Positions 1-13,929 of a stretch of 64,000 nt of DNA are shown one piece after another. The notes beneath the pieces were generated by a model. It saw only the letters and a program-made list of their open reading frames with translations. It was not told the origin of the DNA and made no database searches. The position numbers and the translations under genes were made by a program. Origin of the DNA: Kalaharituber pfeilii (lineage: Eukaryota; Ascomycota; Pezizomycetes; Pezizales; Pezizaceae); the NCBI GenBank assembly GCA_015179045.1, contig WHUZ01000007.1, positions 1,166,501-1,230,500 of the forward strand. The letters are read 5' to 3'. The first letter of the stretch is position 1; the number at the start of each line of letters is the position of its first letter.

Positions 1-1010
1 ATACTGGAAGCTCCTGTTGGCCCATGCACCAGAAGCTTCTGTCGCATCGCCATGCAGCCCCCATGTGCATATGTCACTATCCAGCCTGCCATGCGCATAT
101 GTCGCCATGCGGTCACTATGCCGCGGAAAGCAATTTTTGAAATAAGCTGCTCGCCAAACATGTCACGCAAATGGTTCATGCAACAAAACCAAACAAAGCA
201 AAACAAACTAGAAAAACTTTCAACCGAATTCGTGAAATATTCCCGTTTACCATTCATCATCATATCATGGCTGTAAGCTCATAAACTAACATAACGTCAG
301 TCTCGAACCAGGCATAACATGAATACACTCTGAGAAGAATAATACCTACCTCATTATTACTGGCCAGACCTCCTCCCCATCAAAACTCTGTATATAAACA
401 AATCAAATATGAAAAATCAAACAAGAGCCCAGACAACAACCACAGATATTATCACGAAGTCGTCATTTCCGTACCAATTCCCACAAAGAAACCTACAGTC
501 ATATGTATGTATACTATATCCCATCTTATATACCATATACCCACCAACTTTCCCCCGATAAAAATGCCTTCTTTTTTTTGTATAAAACCCTCTCTCCCCA
601 AATTGTCAGAAAACCGAGAACACAAGAGCATGGTACTGTAAAAAGAGGTTTGAAAAAAATAAAGTTTCTAGGCAAAAAAGGTACAACAGAAAAAGAATAC
701 AAGCTTGATATATAAAACCCCTCCAATATTTGACATTAAGGGAAAAAGGACAACGTACTATAGAACCCAAACCAACCCCACACCGTCAAAAAGGAAAAAC
801 CCTCGACAAAATGAAAACCATCATGGGCCGCTAAAATTGAGCAAGAAAAAGAGAAGAAAACACATCTAAAACCCAAAGATATCATATATATCGTAACCAA
901 AGTTCGATGCCTACCCTCCGATTAATGATCCCCACCTCCATCTCACCATCTCTCTTTCCTTCCTTCCTCCCATACCTCTGATCATAAAAGCCACTAACAT
1001 CCTCATCCCT
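1..1010. other. Intergenic, downstream of GAR-domain gene
   Basis: No supported gene. The short open frames here lack coding character. The stretch is A/T-rich towards 500-900 and probably carries the 3' UTR and polyadenylation region of the minus-strand gene that ends at 1011. Confidence 0.5.
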
Positions 1011-4000
1011 TCAAGTAAAACTCTGTCTCTTGACATATACCCTCCTCGTATACCCCACCTTATTAATCTCCCCAATGGCCCCACTCGGCTGCCTGGTACT
1101 GCCCCTACCTGCACCCCTGCCTCCAGCCCCAGCTCCAGTCTCAGGTCCGGTTCCAGTTGACACCCTCGTACCGCCCCTACCTGCTCCAGCTCCGGCCCCA
1201 GCTCCACCATCCCCACTCCACCCCTGTCCTCCACCATACCCGAATCTATTCCTATGCATCTGCTGCTTCCCCGCTCCGTCCTCCTCTTCCTCGTCGCCGA
1301 CCGCAGAGCCATATGCCGCTCCGCCTGTTCCCCTCCCCGCACTCGCCTTCCTAACCTCCCCCAACATCCCATCCACCCACGCCTGCTTTTCCGGCGATAT
1401 CTCGAGTTCCTTTGCTTTGGGCCCTGCGAGGCCAAGTGGAGCAGCGGGCGCCAGCGTATCTCTGTCTCCGCCTGTCGACGAGAACGAGAGGCGAGAGTGT
1501 GGTCGTCCGCCGAAACCGCCGCTGGGACCAGTTGGCGCATTTGGAGACGGCGTTAAGTTATTTCCATACGACCCAGAACGATGAGAAGAGGGAGGACGAG
1601 TTTGAGGTGGCGTCCGGTAGTTACCCTGGGAGGAGGCAGGACGGCTGGCGTTGCGAGGACCAGTGGGTGGAGTTAGTTCTTGCCGTACTTCTTGCCGTAG
1701 TTCTTGTCGCGGTCCTGTAGGTGTTCGTGGGCCAGCTGGCCCTTTTGGCACGGTGGAGAGTGTTGTAGTATGAGCATACCTCGAAGCAGCGAGACCTGTT
1801 ACCGCCTTTGGTGCTGCTGGCGCTGCCGGAGCTGCTGACGCTGCCGGAGCTGTCGGAACTGCTGGCACTGCCGGAGCTACTGGAACCGCAGCTGGGGCTT
1901 TTGGTGCGGCTGCCGAAGCTACTGGAGTCCCAGCTGGGGCGTTTGGTGCGGCTGCCGAAGCTACTGGAGTCCCAGCTGGAGCTTTTGGTGCGGCCGCTGG
2001 GCCAGCCGGCGCCTTTGGCGGAGCTTTTGACGCGGCTGGACCTGATGGTGGCGGACGTGAGTGTGAGTGCCCAAGACTTGTTCCGGGCCGCGTATTGCTC
2101 AAGCTCGATCCAGGTCGCGTGTTGCTTAAGCTTGATCCGGGCCGTGTTGAGCTCAGGCTTGATCCAGGCCTTGGAACACCTCCATTATACCCACCTCTCA
2201 TCGTAACGGAAGTCGTTCTCAATGTAGGCTGCGGCGATTCTGGTCGACCTGCTTTTGGCCCAGTCGGAGGTGAAAGAGAGCTGAAGCTCCTATTTCCTTT
2301 CGGCCCAGTTGGCAGCAGTGGCGAAGATGGCCTGCTTCCTGCCACGCTCGCTGTAGGACTCCCCAACGTAACGCTTACACTCCTCTGAGTATTTCTACCA
2401 GTTGATGAAGATGGATGCAAAGTTCTTGAAGTCGTATTGTTGGCCAGATCTTGAATCTCAATTGACGCGGCCGTATTCGATACTGATCGCCTTCCCGATC
2501 CGTGATGCAGGGCATACTCTTTCAGGTACTCAGCTAAATCCGCCCAACCACCACCAATCCTCACCATGACTCGCTCTCCATTAGGACCGACTAAACGAAC
2601 AAGAAGCTTTATTGGAGCTTGTCCCTCACGATGCAGATGATACAACTTGGTCTCGGATGCGCTAAACTGACCAGAGTATTGTCTCTGCGTGACCCCACGA
2701 GAATACGGGATACTGGATCCTGTTGAGACATTTGACGTGACTGATTTTGGCCCTGGTATATGTGTGACCGACATAGAATCCGTCCCCTTTGCAAAGGAAA
2801 GATTCCTCTTTACCGGAGTATCTTCCTGAAGCTTTTTCAGGTTCTGAGCTGTTAGTTTGACCCTTGAAGGAAGTGATGTCAAGATATTATTGATCTTCTC
2901 GTTAAGGTGTTCATCTAATGTCTTTCCCGGAAGCTTCAATGTAGGTGTTTCTGGAAGCCGGAGATAGCCCTTGCCTGGCTTAGACTCTGCTCGTTTTGCT
3001 TCCGGTCCCGAATCATCTGGTTGCAGGTGCTGGGTTTCAATCTTCAGATCTCTAAACGGCACCGGCGAGGATGATCGAGAATGTTCATCCGGTGGCCATT
3101 GTTCATCTTCCAGATCACTTGGGGCTATGCTGCCAGCTTTTGGTCTATTGGAACCAGGAACAGGGATTGATATTGATGACGCTCTTGAATTATTATCACT
3201 GCCCAGTGGAAGGTACTTACTTCCTTCGTCGACAAGGGCTTTGATGGAACTCCGTCGCTGCCGCCTTACTATCTCTTGCTCACCATTGTATGGAAGATCT
3301 GAAGGAGGTTCCAATCTAGTAAGTGGAGTTAACTGTGCCAAAAAATTAGCGTAGATCTCACTAACACGCTAGATATTAAACATACCTCAACAGGAGAACG
3401 AAGTGCATGAGCAGGCTCTGGCTCTTCCTCGGGGAACGGTTCCGGGATGTCAAATTCCATGTTGACGGGTGATCTATTTGGCGATCTTGACGGTGACCGA
3501 CTCTTCCGAAGCGTATGTGACCCCAAATCATAGCTGGGAACTTGGGAGACCCTTCTGAGTTTGACAAGAGACTCGATGGATCCCTGAAGAGCAACTTTGA
3601 TATCATCCTCAAGATTACTGCTCGTTTGGGTAATTTCACTCTGCGCAGCTGCAAGTTCCTCAAGTGGCAGTGCTGGAGCTATCTTCTTTGGCGTTTCACG
3701 GATGGTAGAAGGTGATTCTGGAATTTTGTCGAGGTCAAACGGTTTCCCAAGGTGGGCTGCTGATCTTAAAGCCGAATTAGCTGATCTAGGCCTATACTCT
3801 AACTCTGAATCTGAATCTGAAACGGGAACAGAGGATGCGGTTGACAGGACATTGGAGTCGAAAGTTGGTCCTTTCCTAGTATGAACGTTGAGCACCGTTT
3901 TTTTCTCCGTATATGCGCTGTCGTCCGATTCATAACTTGCATCTTCGTCTACAAAGCTGCTGCTGGCAGAGTCTTTAGGTCTATATTCGACGCTCCTGTC

Positions 4001-7000
4001 GAAGGCTGCATCCTCATCCTCCCTATGGAGATCCTCGGATGTGAAACTATTATCTCCCAAATCTTTATCTTCAATGCTTCGATGAAGTACCGAGTCTGCG
4101 TCATCTTCTGTTCGTCCTGATATGCTATCTGTGTCCCCAGAATCCGCAGCTTTCTTGACAATAGTGTGCACAATTTGGACATCGTCTTCGTCGTCACCTT
4201 GAGCAGAGTGAACTGTAGATGCTCCTGGCGTCATCTCAATCTCCAGGCTCAATACCGTTACTGAAGGGGTTCTAGAATATACAGATCCATAGTCAGATGC
4301 ACCATTCGCATCTTCATCATCAGAGGGAGGTTCTCTCCCCAAGGATTGAGGAGAAACCCGCGATATCAACCGTAGATCCATCTGCCGTTGCTGTTCGTCG
4401 AGTGCCCTGACCCTTGCATCATCCACTTTTATCCTTTCATCCTCTAGCAGAGCTAACTTAGCGAGATGGGCAATTCTAGTCTTATCCTCCAACTGCCTAA
4501 GTCTTTCCGCTTCTTCCCAGTCCACGACCTTCACCTCTGGCTGCCCTTGGTGCTCCTGAACCTGCTCTTCGGCTTCGGCTTCGGCTTCGGCTTCAAGTCT
4601 GCGTCGTTCTAATTCTCGAAGCTCGATACCGCGGGAATTTTCTCTCTGTTCTTCCTCAACAGCTTTCCTGACTTCTTCAGCGATACGTGCCTCCTCCGCT
4701 TCTTCAAGCCTTGCATCCTCTGCGATCCACACCTCTTCCTCTGCTTTTACTTTCGCCAAAGCGGCAAGTCGTACTTCTTCAACCAACCTAGCTTCCTCAG
4801 CAAGCCGCGCCTCCTCAGCAAGTTTTCTCTCTTCCTCAAGTCTCTTCTCCTCTGCAATCCTTGCCTCCTCAGCAAGTCTTCTCTCTTCCTCAAGTCTCTT
4901 CTCCTCTGCAATCCTTGCCTCCTCAGCAAGTCTTCTCTCTTCCTCAAGTCTCTTCTCCTCTGCAATCCTTGCCTCCTCAGCAAGTCTTCTCTCTTCCTCA
5001 AGTCTTTTCTCCTCTGCAATCCTTGCCTCCTCCGCACGCCTTGACTCTTCCTCTGCCAACCGCTTCTCCTCAGAAATTCGAGCTCTCTCAGCAAGATTTT
5101 CCTTTTCACGCCTTCTCCCCTCAGCAACCCGAGCTTCATCTGCCAGACGGGCCTCTTCCTCTGCTTTTGTCCTGGCGAGCTCGGCAAGTCGTGCTTCTTC
5201 TATACGTCTCGCTTCTTCCTCCGCGAGCCTCTTTCCTTCCGCGATGCGGGCTTCCTTTGCCAGCCTTGCCTCTTCAGCCAACCTTGCTTCCTCTGCCAGC
5301 TTTGCCTCCTCCGCTAGCCTTGCCTCCTCCACTCGCCGTGCCTCCTCTTCTGCCAACTGTTTCTCCTCTGCTAATCTGGCCTCCTCAATAAGTCTCTCTT
5401 CTTCACGTCTCTTCTTCGCCAGTTTCGCCTCCTCTGCAAGTCGAGCTTCCTCTGCAAGTCGCTTTTCCTGCGCAATCCTAGCCTCTTCGGCAAGTCTCGC
5501 CTCCTCCCCTGCCTCCACCTGTGCGATTACGGCAAGGCGGGCCTCTTCCACCAGTCTCGCCTCTTCAGCCCACCTCCTTTCCTCCGCAAGTCTGTTCTCC
5601 TCCGCGAGACGCCTTTCTTCAGCAAGTCGGGCTTCTTCTGCGACTCTCTCTTCCTCCAATCTCCGCCCCTCTGCGATCCTAGCCTCTTCAGCTAGTCTTG
5701 CCTCCTCCGCAAATCTCCTCTCCTCTTGAAGTCTCTTCTCCTCTGTGATGCGAGCTTCTTCCGCAAGCTCTTGCTCTTCGGCGACCCTGGCCTCCTCCGC
5801 ACGCCTCGCCTCTTCTGCAAGCCGCTTAACCTCTGCGATTCGCGCCTCCTCCACAAGCCTTGCCTCCTCCAGTCTCTTCTCTTCCTCAATTCTAGCCTCC
5901 TCCACGATTCTGGCTTCTTCAGCAAGCCTTGACTCTTCAGCCAGTCGAGCTTTTTCTGCAAGTCTTTGGCTCTCTACAATTCGAGCCACCTCTACCAACA
6001 TTCGTTCCTCCTCCAGCCTTCTTTCCTCTACAAGTCGTCTTTCCTCCACCAGGCGCTTCTCTTCTGCGATCCGAGCTTCTTCCACATGTTTCTGTTCCTC
6101 AGCAGCCTTTGCTTCTTCTGCAAGTCGAACTTCTTCAAATCCCCTTATCTCCCCCTCCCTCTGCCACTTCTCTTTCTCTTCTCTTTGCTTCTGTTTATCC
6201 TCCTCCGCAGCTTTCATCACCGCCGCCAGGATCTCCTCATCCCATTTGCGCTGTGCTTCGAGGATTTCAGCTTCAAGGGCCGCTCGCTGAACTGCTTTGC
6301 GTTGCTGCTCAACATCGGCTTGGGTGGATGGGATCGTGGGGGCGTGAATGATAGTGGTGAGTTGTGATTGTGGTTGCAGTTGTGGGAGGGAGGGCGGAGT
6401 TGAGGATTGGCGTTGCTTTGATAACTGTTGCTGTTGCTGTTGTAGATTCTGTGGTATTGAAGTGGCTTCCTCGGTGATGATGGCAGAAGCTGGGAGAGGT
6501 GTATGTAAATTTGGTTCTGTAGAAAGAACAGAGACAGGGGTGGTATGTGGGACAAGGGCGGACTCGGATCCATCATTACTATGTGCTGAAGGAGGGGGAG
6601 AATAGTTTGATGTTGACTGTGATGATGGCGAAGAAACATATTGCACTAGTACTGCTGGAGCTTGCTCTTGCGCTTGAGATTCTGTATCATGTTTGGTTTC
6701 TTGGAGCACTATTGGTGGCGATGGTGATGGGGAGGATTCCTCTCGTCCCGCAGAGGCGGGTATATGAGTTGGTGTTTGGGGAGGTTGAATCGGAGTACTG
6801 TACGGAGTACTGTCAGCGGGTTGAAGAACTTCTTCATGTTCAAATTTGTCGCCGTACGTCCTCCTCACGTCGCATGAGAGAGACGAAGCAAGAGGCAGAA
6901 CGGTAATCTGGGAAGATGATGGTGATGGTAGTAGTTGCTCTTGATGGATACTGGTTTCTTGCTTGAGTGATGGCTCTTGGGTGGTGATTGTGGTGATGGT

Positions 7001-10000
7001 ATGTGTATCATTTTGGGATGCCGGTGCCTGTAATGGTGGAGGGGTAACAGCGCGTGCCGGAGTAGGAGCATCTACAAAATCCCTCTCGTAGTCTGATCCA
7101 GAGTCATCTTCGTCAAGGTGCCCGCCCTCGCCCTCCTGTACCTCTGTAGGCTGTAACCCTGAGACCTGCGCCTTTGGTGATGTGGTAGCTGCTGTAGGCA
7201 TCTTCCTAATGCGCTCAGACAACTCGCTGTCGACATGACCCTCAACTTCATCCTCATCCTCGTCACTATGATCGCTGCCCATGTCAATACTAATCAGCCG
7301 AGACCTGTCATTCTCATTCGCCAGTCCCTTGCCCTGATCTTGCTGTATTCCCTTAATTGTCGTCCCTCCCAACGCAAGCGATCCGATAGCCCGAAACAAC
7401 TTTCCGAATGACATCCCTCCTTCCACCGCAGACACAGGGGTCCTTGCCCCATCTCTCTGCGTCGGCGACCTCGACAAGGCCTCCTGAATCGGTGGCCTCG
7501 GCAACCAACCAGCTCCACCCTCCACAGGGGATCCAGGTCTCGGCGTCGCAGCCCCACTCCCACTCTCCCCATATCTTGCTCTCCTTTCTGCTTCTACTGC
7601 TGCCTTCAATTTCCTCTGTGCCTCAATCTCCTCCTCTCTCGCCCGCCGCACCGCCTCCTCCACCTTCGCGACCCTCTCCCGGATCTTTTCTCCAGCGATC
7701 AGCGCCAATCTCGCCTTTTCCCTCTCATCTATCTCTACCCTGATCCGCGCTTCCTCGCGGATGCGTTCCTCCTCCGCAAGCCGTTCCTTCTCGGCCTGAC
7801 GCACCGCTTCCAGGGCCTCCCGCTCCTCCTCAATTCGCGCCTGCTCCGCAGCACGCCTTATTTCTTCCGCCCTCTGCTCAAACAGCCGTCTCCGCTCTTG
7901 CTCCTCCGCTTCCTCGGCCAAAAATACCCTTTCGCGCGCAGATGACGTCGCCGACGAAATCGTTTCCTTGTCTCCCCCAAGCGTGCTTCCATCTTCCTCC
8001 TCCGCCTCACTTCCTCTCCCGAACCCATACCCCTTCTTGCCCGGAATCATCATCGGCCCAACGTACCCCCTCCCTCTGTATGCCGAAGCCGCTCGACCGC
8101 GCGGGGTACCAGCGGCCGTTCGATAGACGTCTGCGTCTGTGTCGTCTCCTTTCTCGCCAATATCATTGTCATTGTCCAGTTCCCCAGCATAAGAAGGAGC
8201 AGCGGCGGCATCGTCGAATGTGGTGCTTACTCTTTTGATACCCGCGACCCTCTCGATCCTCTCAAGCAGCGTTTCCTCCTGTCCTCCTTGCTCATCTGGC
8301 CCGCGTTCGCTTGTACCCTCGGACAGCTCAGCGTCGTGGTCTTCGTTCTCGCCTTCGTCGACTCCCTCGCCAACCTCCTCTACTGCCCTCTCTGCGCCGT
8401 CAAAGACACCTCGTAATCCGTCGACCCGTTCTTCTGCCATCCGGACCACCTCAAGTGCCCTCTCCTCTTCCACCTTTGCCTCCTCTCGTACCTTCTCTCT
8501 CTCCCACATCAGACTATCCCGTCGTGCCATCCTTCTCCTATGCTCCTCCCTATCCTCCTTCTCCCACCTACTCAATCTTGTCTCCAGCACCAGTCTTTCC
8601 CCATCGACAACCCAATTCGAGTATCCCTCCTCCAGTGCCTCCATTCTCGTAATCCAGTCGTCCGGCAACGTGTCCTCCCTCCCGTCTAATGCGTCAAGCA
8701 TCATATCCATGATCCTCCCCGCCGTCACGATCTTCGAGTCCAAGGCCTCCATAAGTAGGTGATATTCTTCCTCACCGAATTCCTTGCTCCCTCCTAGCTC
8801 GTAGAACGACATACTTTTTCCTGGGGGTGGGGCCGTGTCGATCCGCTTGAAGGCTTCTTTCAGCGCTGCTTCGGAGTCGTATAGCCACTTACGGAACAAC
8901 GGGACGATTTTCAGCACTGCGATGCGCACGGCCCAGAGGGAAAGGAGGTTCGTGAGTCGCGCGAGCGGAGGCAGGAGTTGTAGGGTTGTGGCTGCGATTA
9001 CGGCAGAGGGATCGCTGAGGGGGTACCGTAGTGGACGGTAGGATAGCACAGCAGATTTCAAACCCTCAATGTCGAGGTCTTCGATTTGGCATCGGATTTC
9101 TTCGATGCGCTCCTCGTATCTGAGAACAGTTGCGGAGGGCAGACAGCCCCAGAATTCTTCGTCGTCTTCCCCATCAATTTCCTGTTCATTGTCGCCTTCC
9201 TGAACTTCCTCCTCTCCAGACACAGAAGCACCAGGTGACTTTGGTGAATTCTCCTCCTCCACGTCCTCTGGTTGCGATATCGTACTCAGCCTACTCGGTG
9301 GGAAATTTCTCTTTTGTGGTGATGGTGTCCCAATTTCTCCGAACATTCCCGCCGACGACGATCTTCCACTCGATGGGCGCAGCGACAGAAGCGGCGAACT
9401 CGGTGACGGCATCTGGAGTGCCGATATTGACCCTCGCTTGGGCACGGGCGTCGTGTAGCTGGCTACCCCCCACGACCCAGTGCGCGACGGCGAAAGTGAC
9501 GTAGTAGGCGAGTGCTCCGGGCTGTCACCGAATAAACTCCTATGCACGGACCCTTGTCTTAAATTTTCGTCAAATGTCCACCCAGCGAGGTCGTATGTGG
9601 GCCCTGTTGTTGCCATGCCTTTTCCGGTCCCATTTCCGTTGCCTTGATGTTGCTCGGCTCTCTTTCTTCGCTTCTTGGGTGGCTGCAGGAAGCCTTCGCC
9701 GCCAGGCTGCCCTGTGCCTTTTCCGAGTCGCGCAAGTCGCTCCCGTTGCTGCTGTTGAGCAAGATCCCATCCTTTCGACCATCCCTCAACCTCACGCACC
9801 CAGTGTCCAATTCGGGTTCCCGCCTCAGCAGCGCGAATGCCGACCTCCCGCTCTCCAGGAGAAAATCCCATCTTCTCATCGCCTGCAAGCCGATGGATTG
9901 TCGTAGGGGTAAGCCGAGACAGTAGCGGGTCTGAGCTCACGAGCGATCGGATCCGGCTAGTGTACCGCGAGGACGTGGTTGAGCTGCGTGTGGGAGATTG

Positions 10001-10135
10001 ACTCGGAGAGGAGTAATTTGACGAAGCGGGAGTGAAGAGCGCGCGATGGTTCTGGTGTTGTGGGGACCAGGCGGCGTGGATTGGCGAGGGGGAGGGCCGG
10101 TGGGCAGGCCATGGCTGTCGTGGTGGAGAGCTCAT
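1011..10135 (-). CDS. Giant GAR (Gas2-related) domain protein, about 3023 aa, two exons
   Basis: Exon 1 is 10135-3386 and exon 2 is 3332-1011. The 52-bp intron has a GTATGT donor, a GCTAAT branch site and a CACAG acceptor, and it joins the two long frames in phase 0. The ATG at 10135 begins MSSPPRQPWP. Residues 1-90 are a conserved-looking Ser/Pro-rich head followed by a helical stretch. Residues about 340-480 form a hydrophobic helical region (FWGCLPSATVLRYEER onward). Residues about 730-860 and 1295-1880 are long Ala/Glu/Arg/Lys helices, probably coiled coil or single alpha-helix. Residues about 2480-2530 match a GAR domain (KLLVRLVGPNGERVMVRIGG). The tail is Pro/Ala-rich and then Gly-rich. 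In Gas2, spectraplakins and their relatives the GAR domain binds microtubules, so a cytoskeletal scaffold is the likely role (inference). The GAR match is clear; the rest is disordered or repetitive and gives no enzyme motif. Confidence 0.85.
4817..5032 (-). repeat. 54-bp in-frame tandem array in the GAR gene
   Basis: Four near-identical 54-bp units start at about 4817, 4871, 4925 and 4979. Each encodes an 18-residue unit, RLAEEARIAEEKRLEEER. Similar but more diverged units extend across about 4500-6100. The period is a multiple of three, so copy-number change keeps the frame. Expansion or contraction by slippage or unequal exchange is likely. Confidence 0.9.
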
Positions 10136-13100
10136 ATCGAAGTGTGAATGTGGGGTTGAGTGTGAATTAGTGTATGCGATATCCGAGAGATGGTCGCAAA
10201 ATCAGCACCATACAGATGCTGGGGGTGTATTCCAAACTAGCGCTCAAAGGTTATATGATATAGGTTGTGTTTTCCCAGGTCGTATCACAAACAGCTCACT
10301 CTATTCAGCTTGCGCTCTTCCTTCCGTCCGATATGAAGCTGATATTCCCAATCCGTTTGATGTATGACAAAGCTTCGGCTTGCTTCCGGCGGCTGTGCTG
10401 CAGGTCTCAAATGTGTGCCGAAATACGAAGCACAAGTCTTGGGTGTCGCAAGAGCCTAGATTCCGTACTGAATGACTGTAGATGGATGACGAACCTCAGG
10501 TACCAAAATCCGCCAATGAAACTCAACTTCGTCGAATCGGCCCCAGAGGGAAGTGCGATGTCGGTGGTGTATAGTAGGTATCTCTGCTGGTTGTCGCCTC
10601 TCACTTCTCCATCCAGTAGCGATAATGAGGCCGGTTGTAGCTATGTGCTGCGAGTGGTCCGTCGGAGCCAGATATCAGAATGCAATCTGAGCAAGAGCAC
10701 TTACCTCCTGCAGCTATCCAGACTCTCACAAGGCCTCGTGATCCTGATCCCCAGCAAAGTTTGTATGGTGAGAGAGTCGTCCGGCTCAGCAAAAAAAAGT
10801 TGAAAGAGGGGCCACTGTCAAACCTATCAACGCAAATAAAGACCCAGACCCTTGATTAGCAATTTCGTCTGCTGCCTAGAGCCTGGCCAGTGCGGCTGTC
10901 TGTGATGCAATTTAGTCAGTTCAGCGAAGGTAGGCTCTTCCTCCCCATGTCCTCCTAGCCAGCCAGGTCAGTGCAGAGAGACAAGTTTAGCTCCCCGTTT
11001 TTGGTGTTCTGAACTTCTCGCGACTGGACAGGGGTCCAGTGCTGTGCGAATGTGTGTGGTTGGCTGAGCGCAGGGATTGAAATTAAAATGGGACTGGGCT
11101 GGAGGGCCAGGGTGCAGGGAGCGAGAGTCAATCTCTGCTGAGTTGAAGATGGGCGGATAGAGAGAGGTGGGCCTGTATACTTGCCCTTGCGGTGAAAATA
11201 TAAGATAGAGAGAGGGAAGAGAGGGCGGACAGCAGGTGAATGGGGGTGGTGGGGTAGCGAAGGTGGGGGCGTGTATGTGGTGTATGAGTACAAACTCGCC
11301 TCACCTCAGGAACGCCTATCGCGGGCGGGATTGGGTAGCCGAGGAATAAGGAAAGGTGCCGCTTAGCTGCCGTCCTCTCACTGGCCGGGGCAGCAAAGCA
11401 TTCACAGAAAGCTTCATACCCGCATCGACCAGACGCATACATTCTTTAGCCTGCATCGAGAAAACCCCGTCACGTCTCGTATTCCCTGCTCTGTGGTTAA
11501 CTGCCCGGCCGCATATTTACGAACCAGACTGCACCCATACGACCCATGTCGAGCCAATCAAGGACCGCCCAGCCAGCTGATTGCAGTGCGAGATATCAGC
11601 TCAAGAGGAAAGTAGCATATGGTGACAAACTTGCTGCAGAAGGGGGGCGGGGAGGTGGAGGAGGAGGGCAAACTGATCTCATGTGCGCAAACCGGCCAAC
11701 TGCCAACTGTCAGCTCGCTTTCTTTGTCTGCTGGAACGCCTGTACAGTGCGGTTTAGCATATAGAGCGTTCCGGGCGCAAGGATTAGCTGCAAGTTTGCT
11801 TTGGTGGAACGTGGAGGGGATCCTTACAACCTTTCAGCACCGCTGAGATGGAACACACGCAAGGACAGAGTGCGCGAGCTACATGGCCAGTCTGTCTGAT
11901 GTCACATTATATCGACCAGACTACTGAAGACTGACTTGCTGAATTCACGGGGACTGAACAGCAACCTGTTCTACTTCTCAGGCACGCTCGGGCAGCCAGC
12001 ATTATGTTTTATCATTGAGTACCAACCATGAGTTCTCTCAGCAGAGCTTTCCGACGCTCACAAAGACGTACAGGACTTTGGAGCGGAAGTCCGGGACTGG
12101 CAGTGGATGACCTGGGGGACGAATATCACACTCGAATGCACTTGGCGGGAACAAAAAGCCTACGGGAGAATGGCCCCAGAAGCTTGAGTGTTGCAAGCAG
12201 TCTAGAGTGGTGAGGATTGCGGCCAGGCTTTGGTTCGAGGCACGTGACATCGGCGCCACGGCTGCGACAGCGGCTTTGTAACATTGAGTACTGTCCAAAG
12301 GCCATAGAGTATGAAGTAGTTATTAAGTGAGCACACATTCCTATCCCTAATAAAGCATGTATCATACAGTAATCATGGAGAGAGAGAAAAGAATTAGCTG
12401 GCTTTATTGAGGAGCGGGAATAACGGCGCGCCTTGATTTATACTACGGAGAGTATTTTTTTATAAAAAAAAAAAAATTCCAAATTTTATTATTTAATCAA
12501 TGGAATGGCAATGTTGAGGTGTTACGGTGATGTTTCTATTATGATATTATTATTCGTAACTGCTAGCCGTGTGTCAGCATCCGTGTTCTTGCATCAGAGG
12601 CTACTCCTATGCACTTGACTCTTCTCTCAACCACCACCACAAAGGCCCTTCCTAGGCTAGCAGCTACGGGTTGAACCTCTCACTTCATTTTATATTGATT
12701 TTTTACTTACAATATGAGCAGCTGTTCTTCGCCCGCAGCAGCAGCCCCCCTCCTCACAGCAGCACCCCCATCTCCTCGCAGCAGGTGCCCCCCCCCCCCC
12801 CCCCCCCGTAGCAATTGCACATCACTGGAACTCCTCATTTTCATTCGAAGTTGAACAATTTCCGCCCAACCGGCCGAACTCTTCATTTTTGCTTGCATGT
12901 TCACTCCTCTTTTTTGTTTTACGTTTCCCTAAAACTATTCACTGCGTATCCCTTGGTGGTCGAGACATGCATGAATTCTGACGGTACGCCAAGAGACGCC
13001 AAGATGCGGACTGTGCGATATCAAAATGCAACGTTTGTAATCCATCTGCCCACAGAGAATTCAGTACAGTACGTATGCAATTTGAAAAAATATAGCTGTG

Positions 13101-13512
13101 CCAGAAATTTGTTACAGGTATCTTGTTTGTAGATTTTTAGCAATCCATCATCTCTCCTGTCCTTCAGGTTCTGCTTCAACTTCTCAAGCTTTCTATATTG
13201 ATGCCATATATAATATACCGCTATGTACATAAAAAAATAACTTCGGTTTTGATTATTTCTATTGGACTCACAATTAGAACTCATGTAGTTAGCATAATTC
13301 ATGACAATAATGCAGTGAGTTCGTACAATGTACTGTTCTGTAGTTGCAAAATCATGGACTTGAACTGGCTTTGAAGTTGCAACCCGATATGTCTGATCGG
13401 CATGAACAGGGATAAAAACGGTTAACTTCCGGGACAGAGTTCATGCACGTCTCGACCACCCAAGGGATATTCCGTGCTTAGTGCCTGAATATTTACATTT
13501 GAGCACTGTAAC
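10136..13512. other. Gene-poor region upstream of the GAR gene
   Basis: The first few hundred bases should hold the promoter of the GAR gene. No frame beyond about 180 aa exists and none shows family similarity. Low-complexity features include a C run at about 12788-12808, an A run near 12466-12476, and AT-rich sequence around 12450-12560. No supported gene. Confidence 0.5.
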
Positions 13513-13929
13513 TACAGTCAGACCTTGCTATAATGAACCTCGCTATAGTGAAAACCTTGCTATAATGAACACACCACGCTCTCGGATTTCCATCCCCATA
13601 CAATTTGACCTTGCTATAATGAAATCACACCAAATAGTGTAATGAAAAAAAATCTAGAGGAAGTTATTTTTATCTACATACAAATTGTTCTTGCTATAAT
13701 GAAAAGTATGCTCATGAAATCCATAGAAACCCCCTGCTACTGCCTTGCCTCCTGCGCGCCAGTGATTCTTGAGCAGCCCAGAAAACAACAACGATGTCGC
13801 TACGCACTAGAGGTTGGTTTAAACCAAGTTGTGAGTGTCTGTTGCTTCCGGGTATATTGCTGGTATAATTATCGCCGCTGGCTAGTAGATATCTCGACTG
13901 TTAGAGCTCTGACCACGGATGTCAATCTA

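Noticed and set aside
4861..6351. Several plus-strand Ser/Leu/Pro-rich frames opposite the GAR gene
   Set aside because: They are reverse readings of the Glu/Ala/Arg repeat codons and have no independent support.
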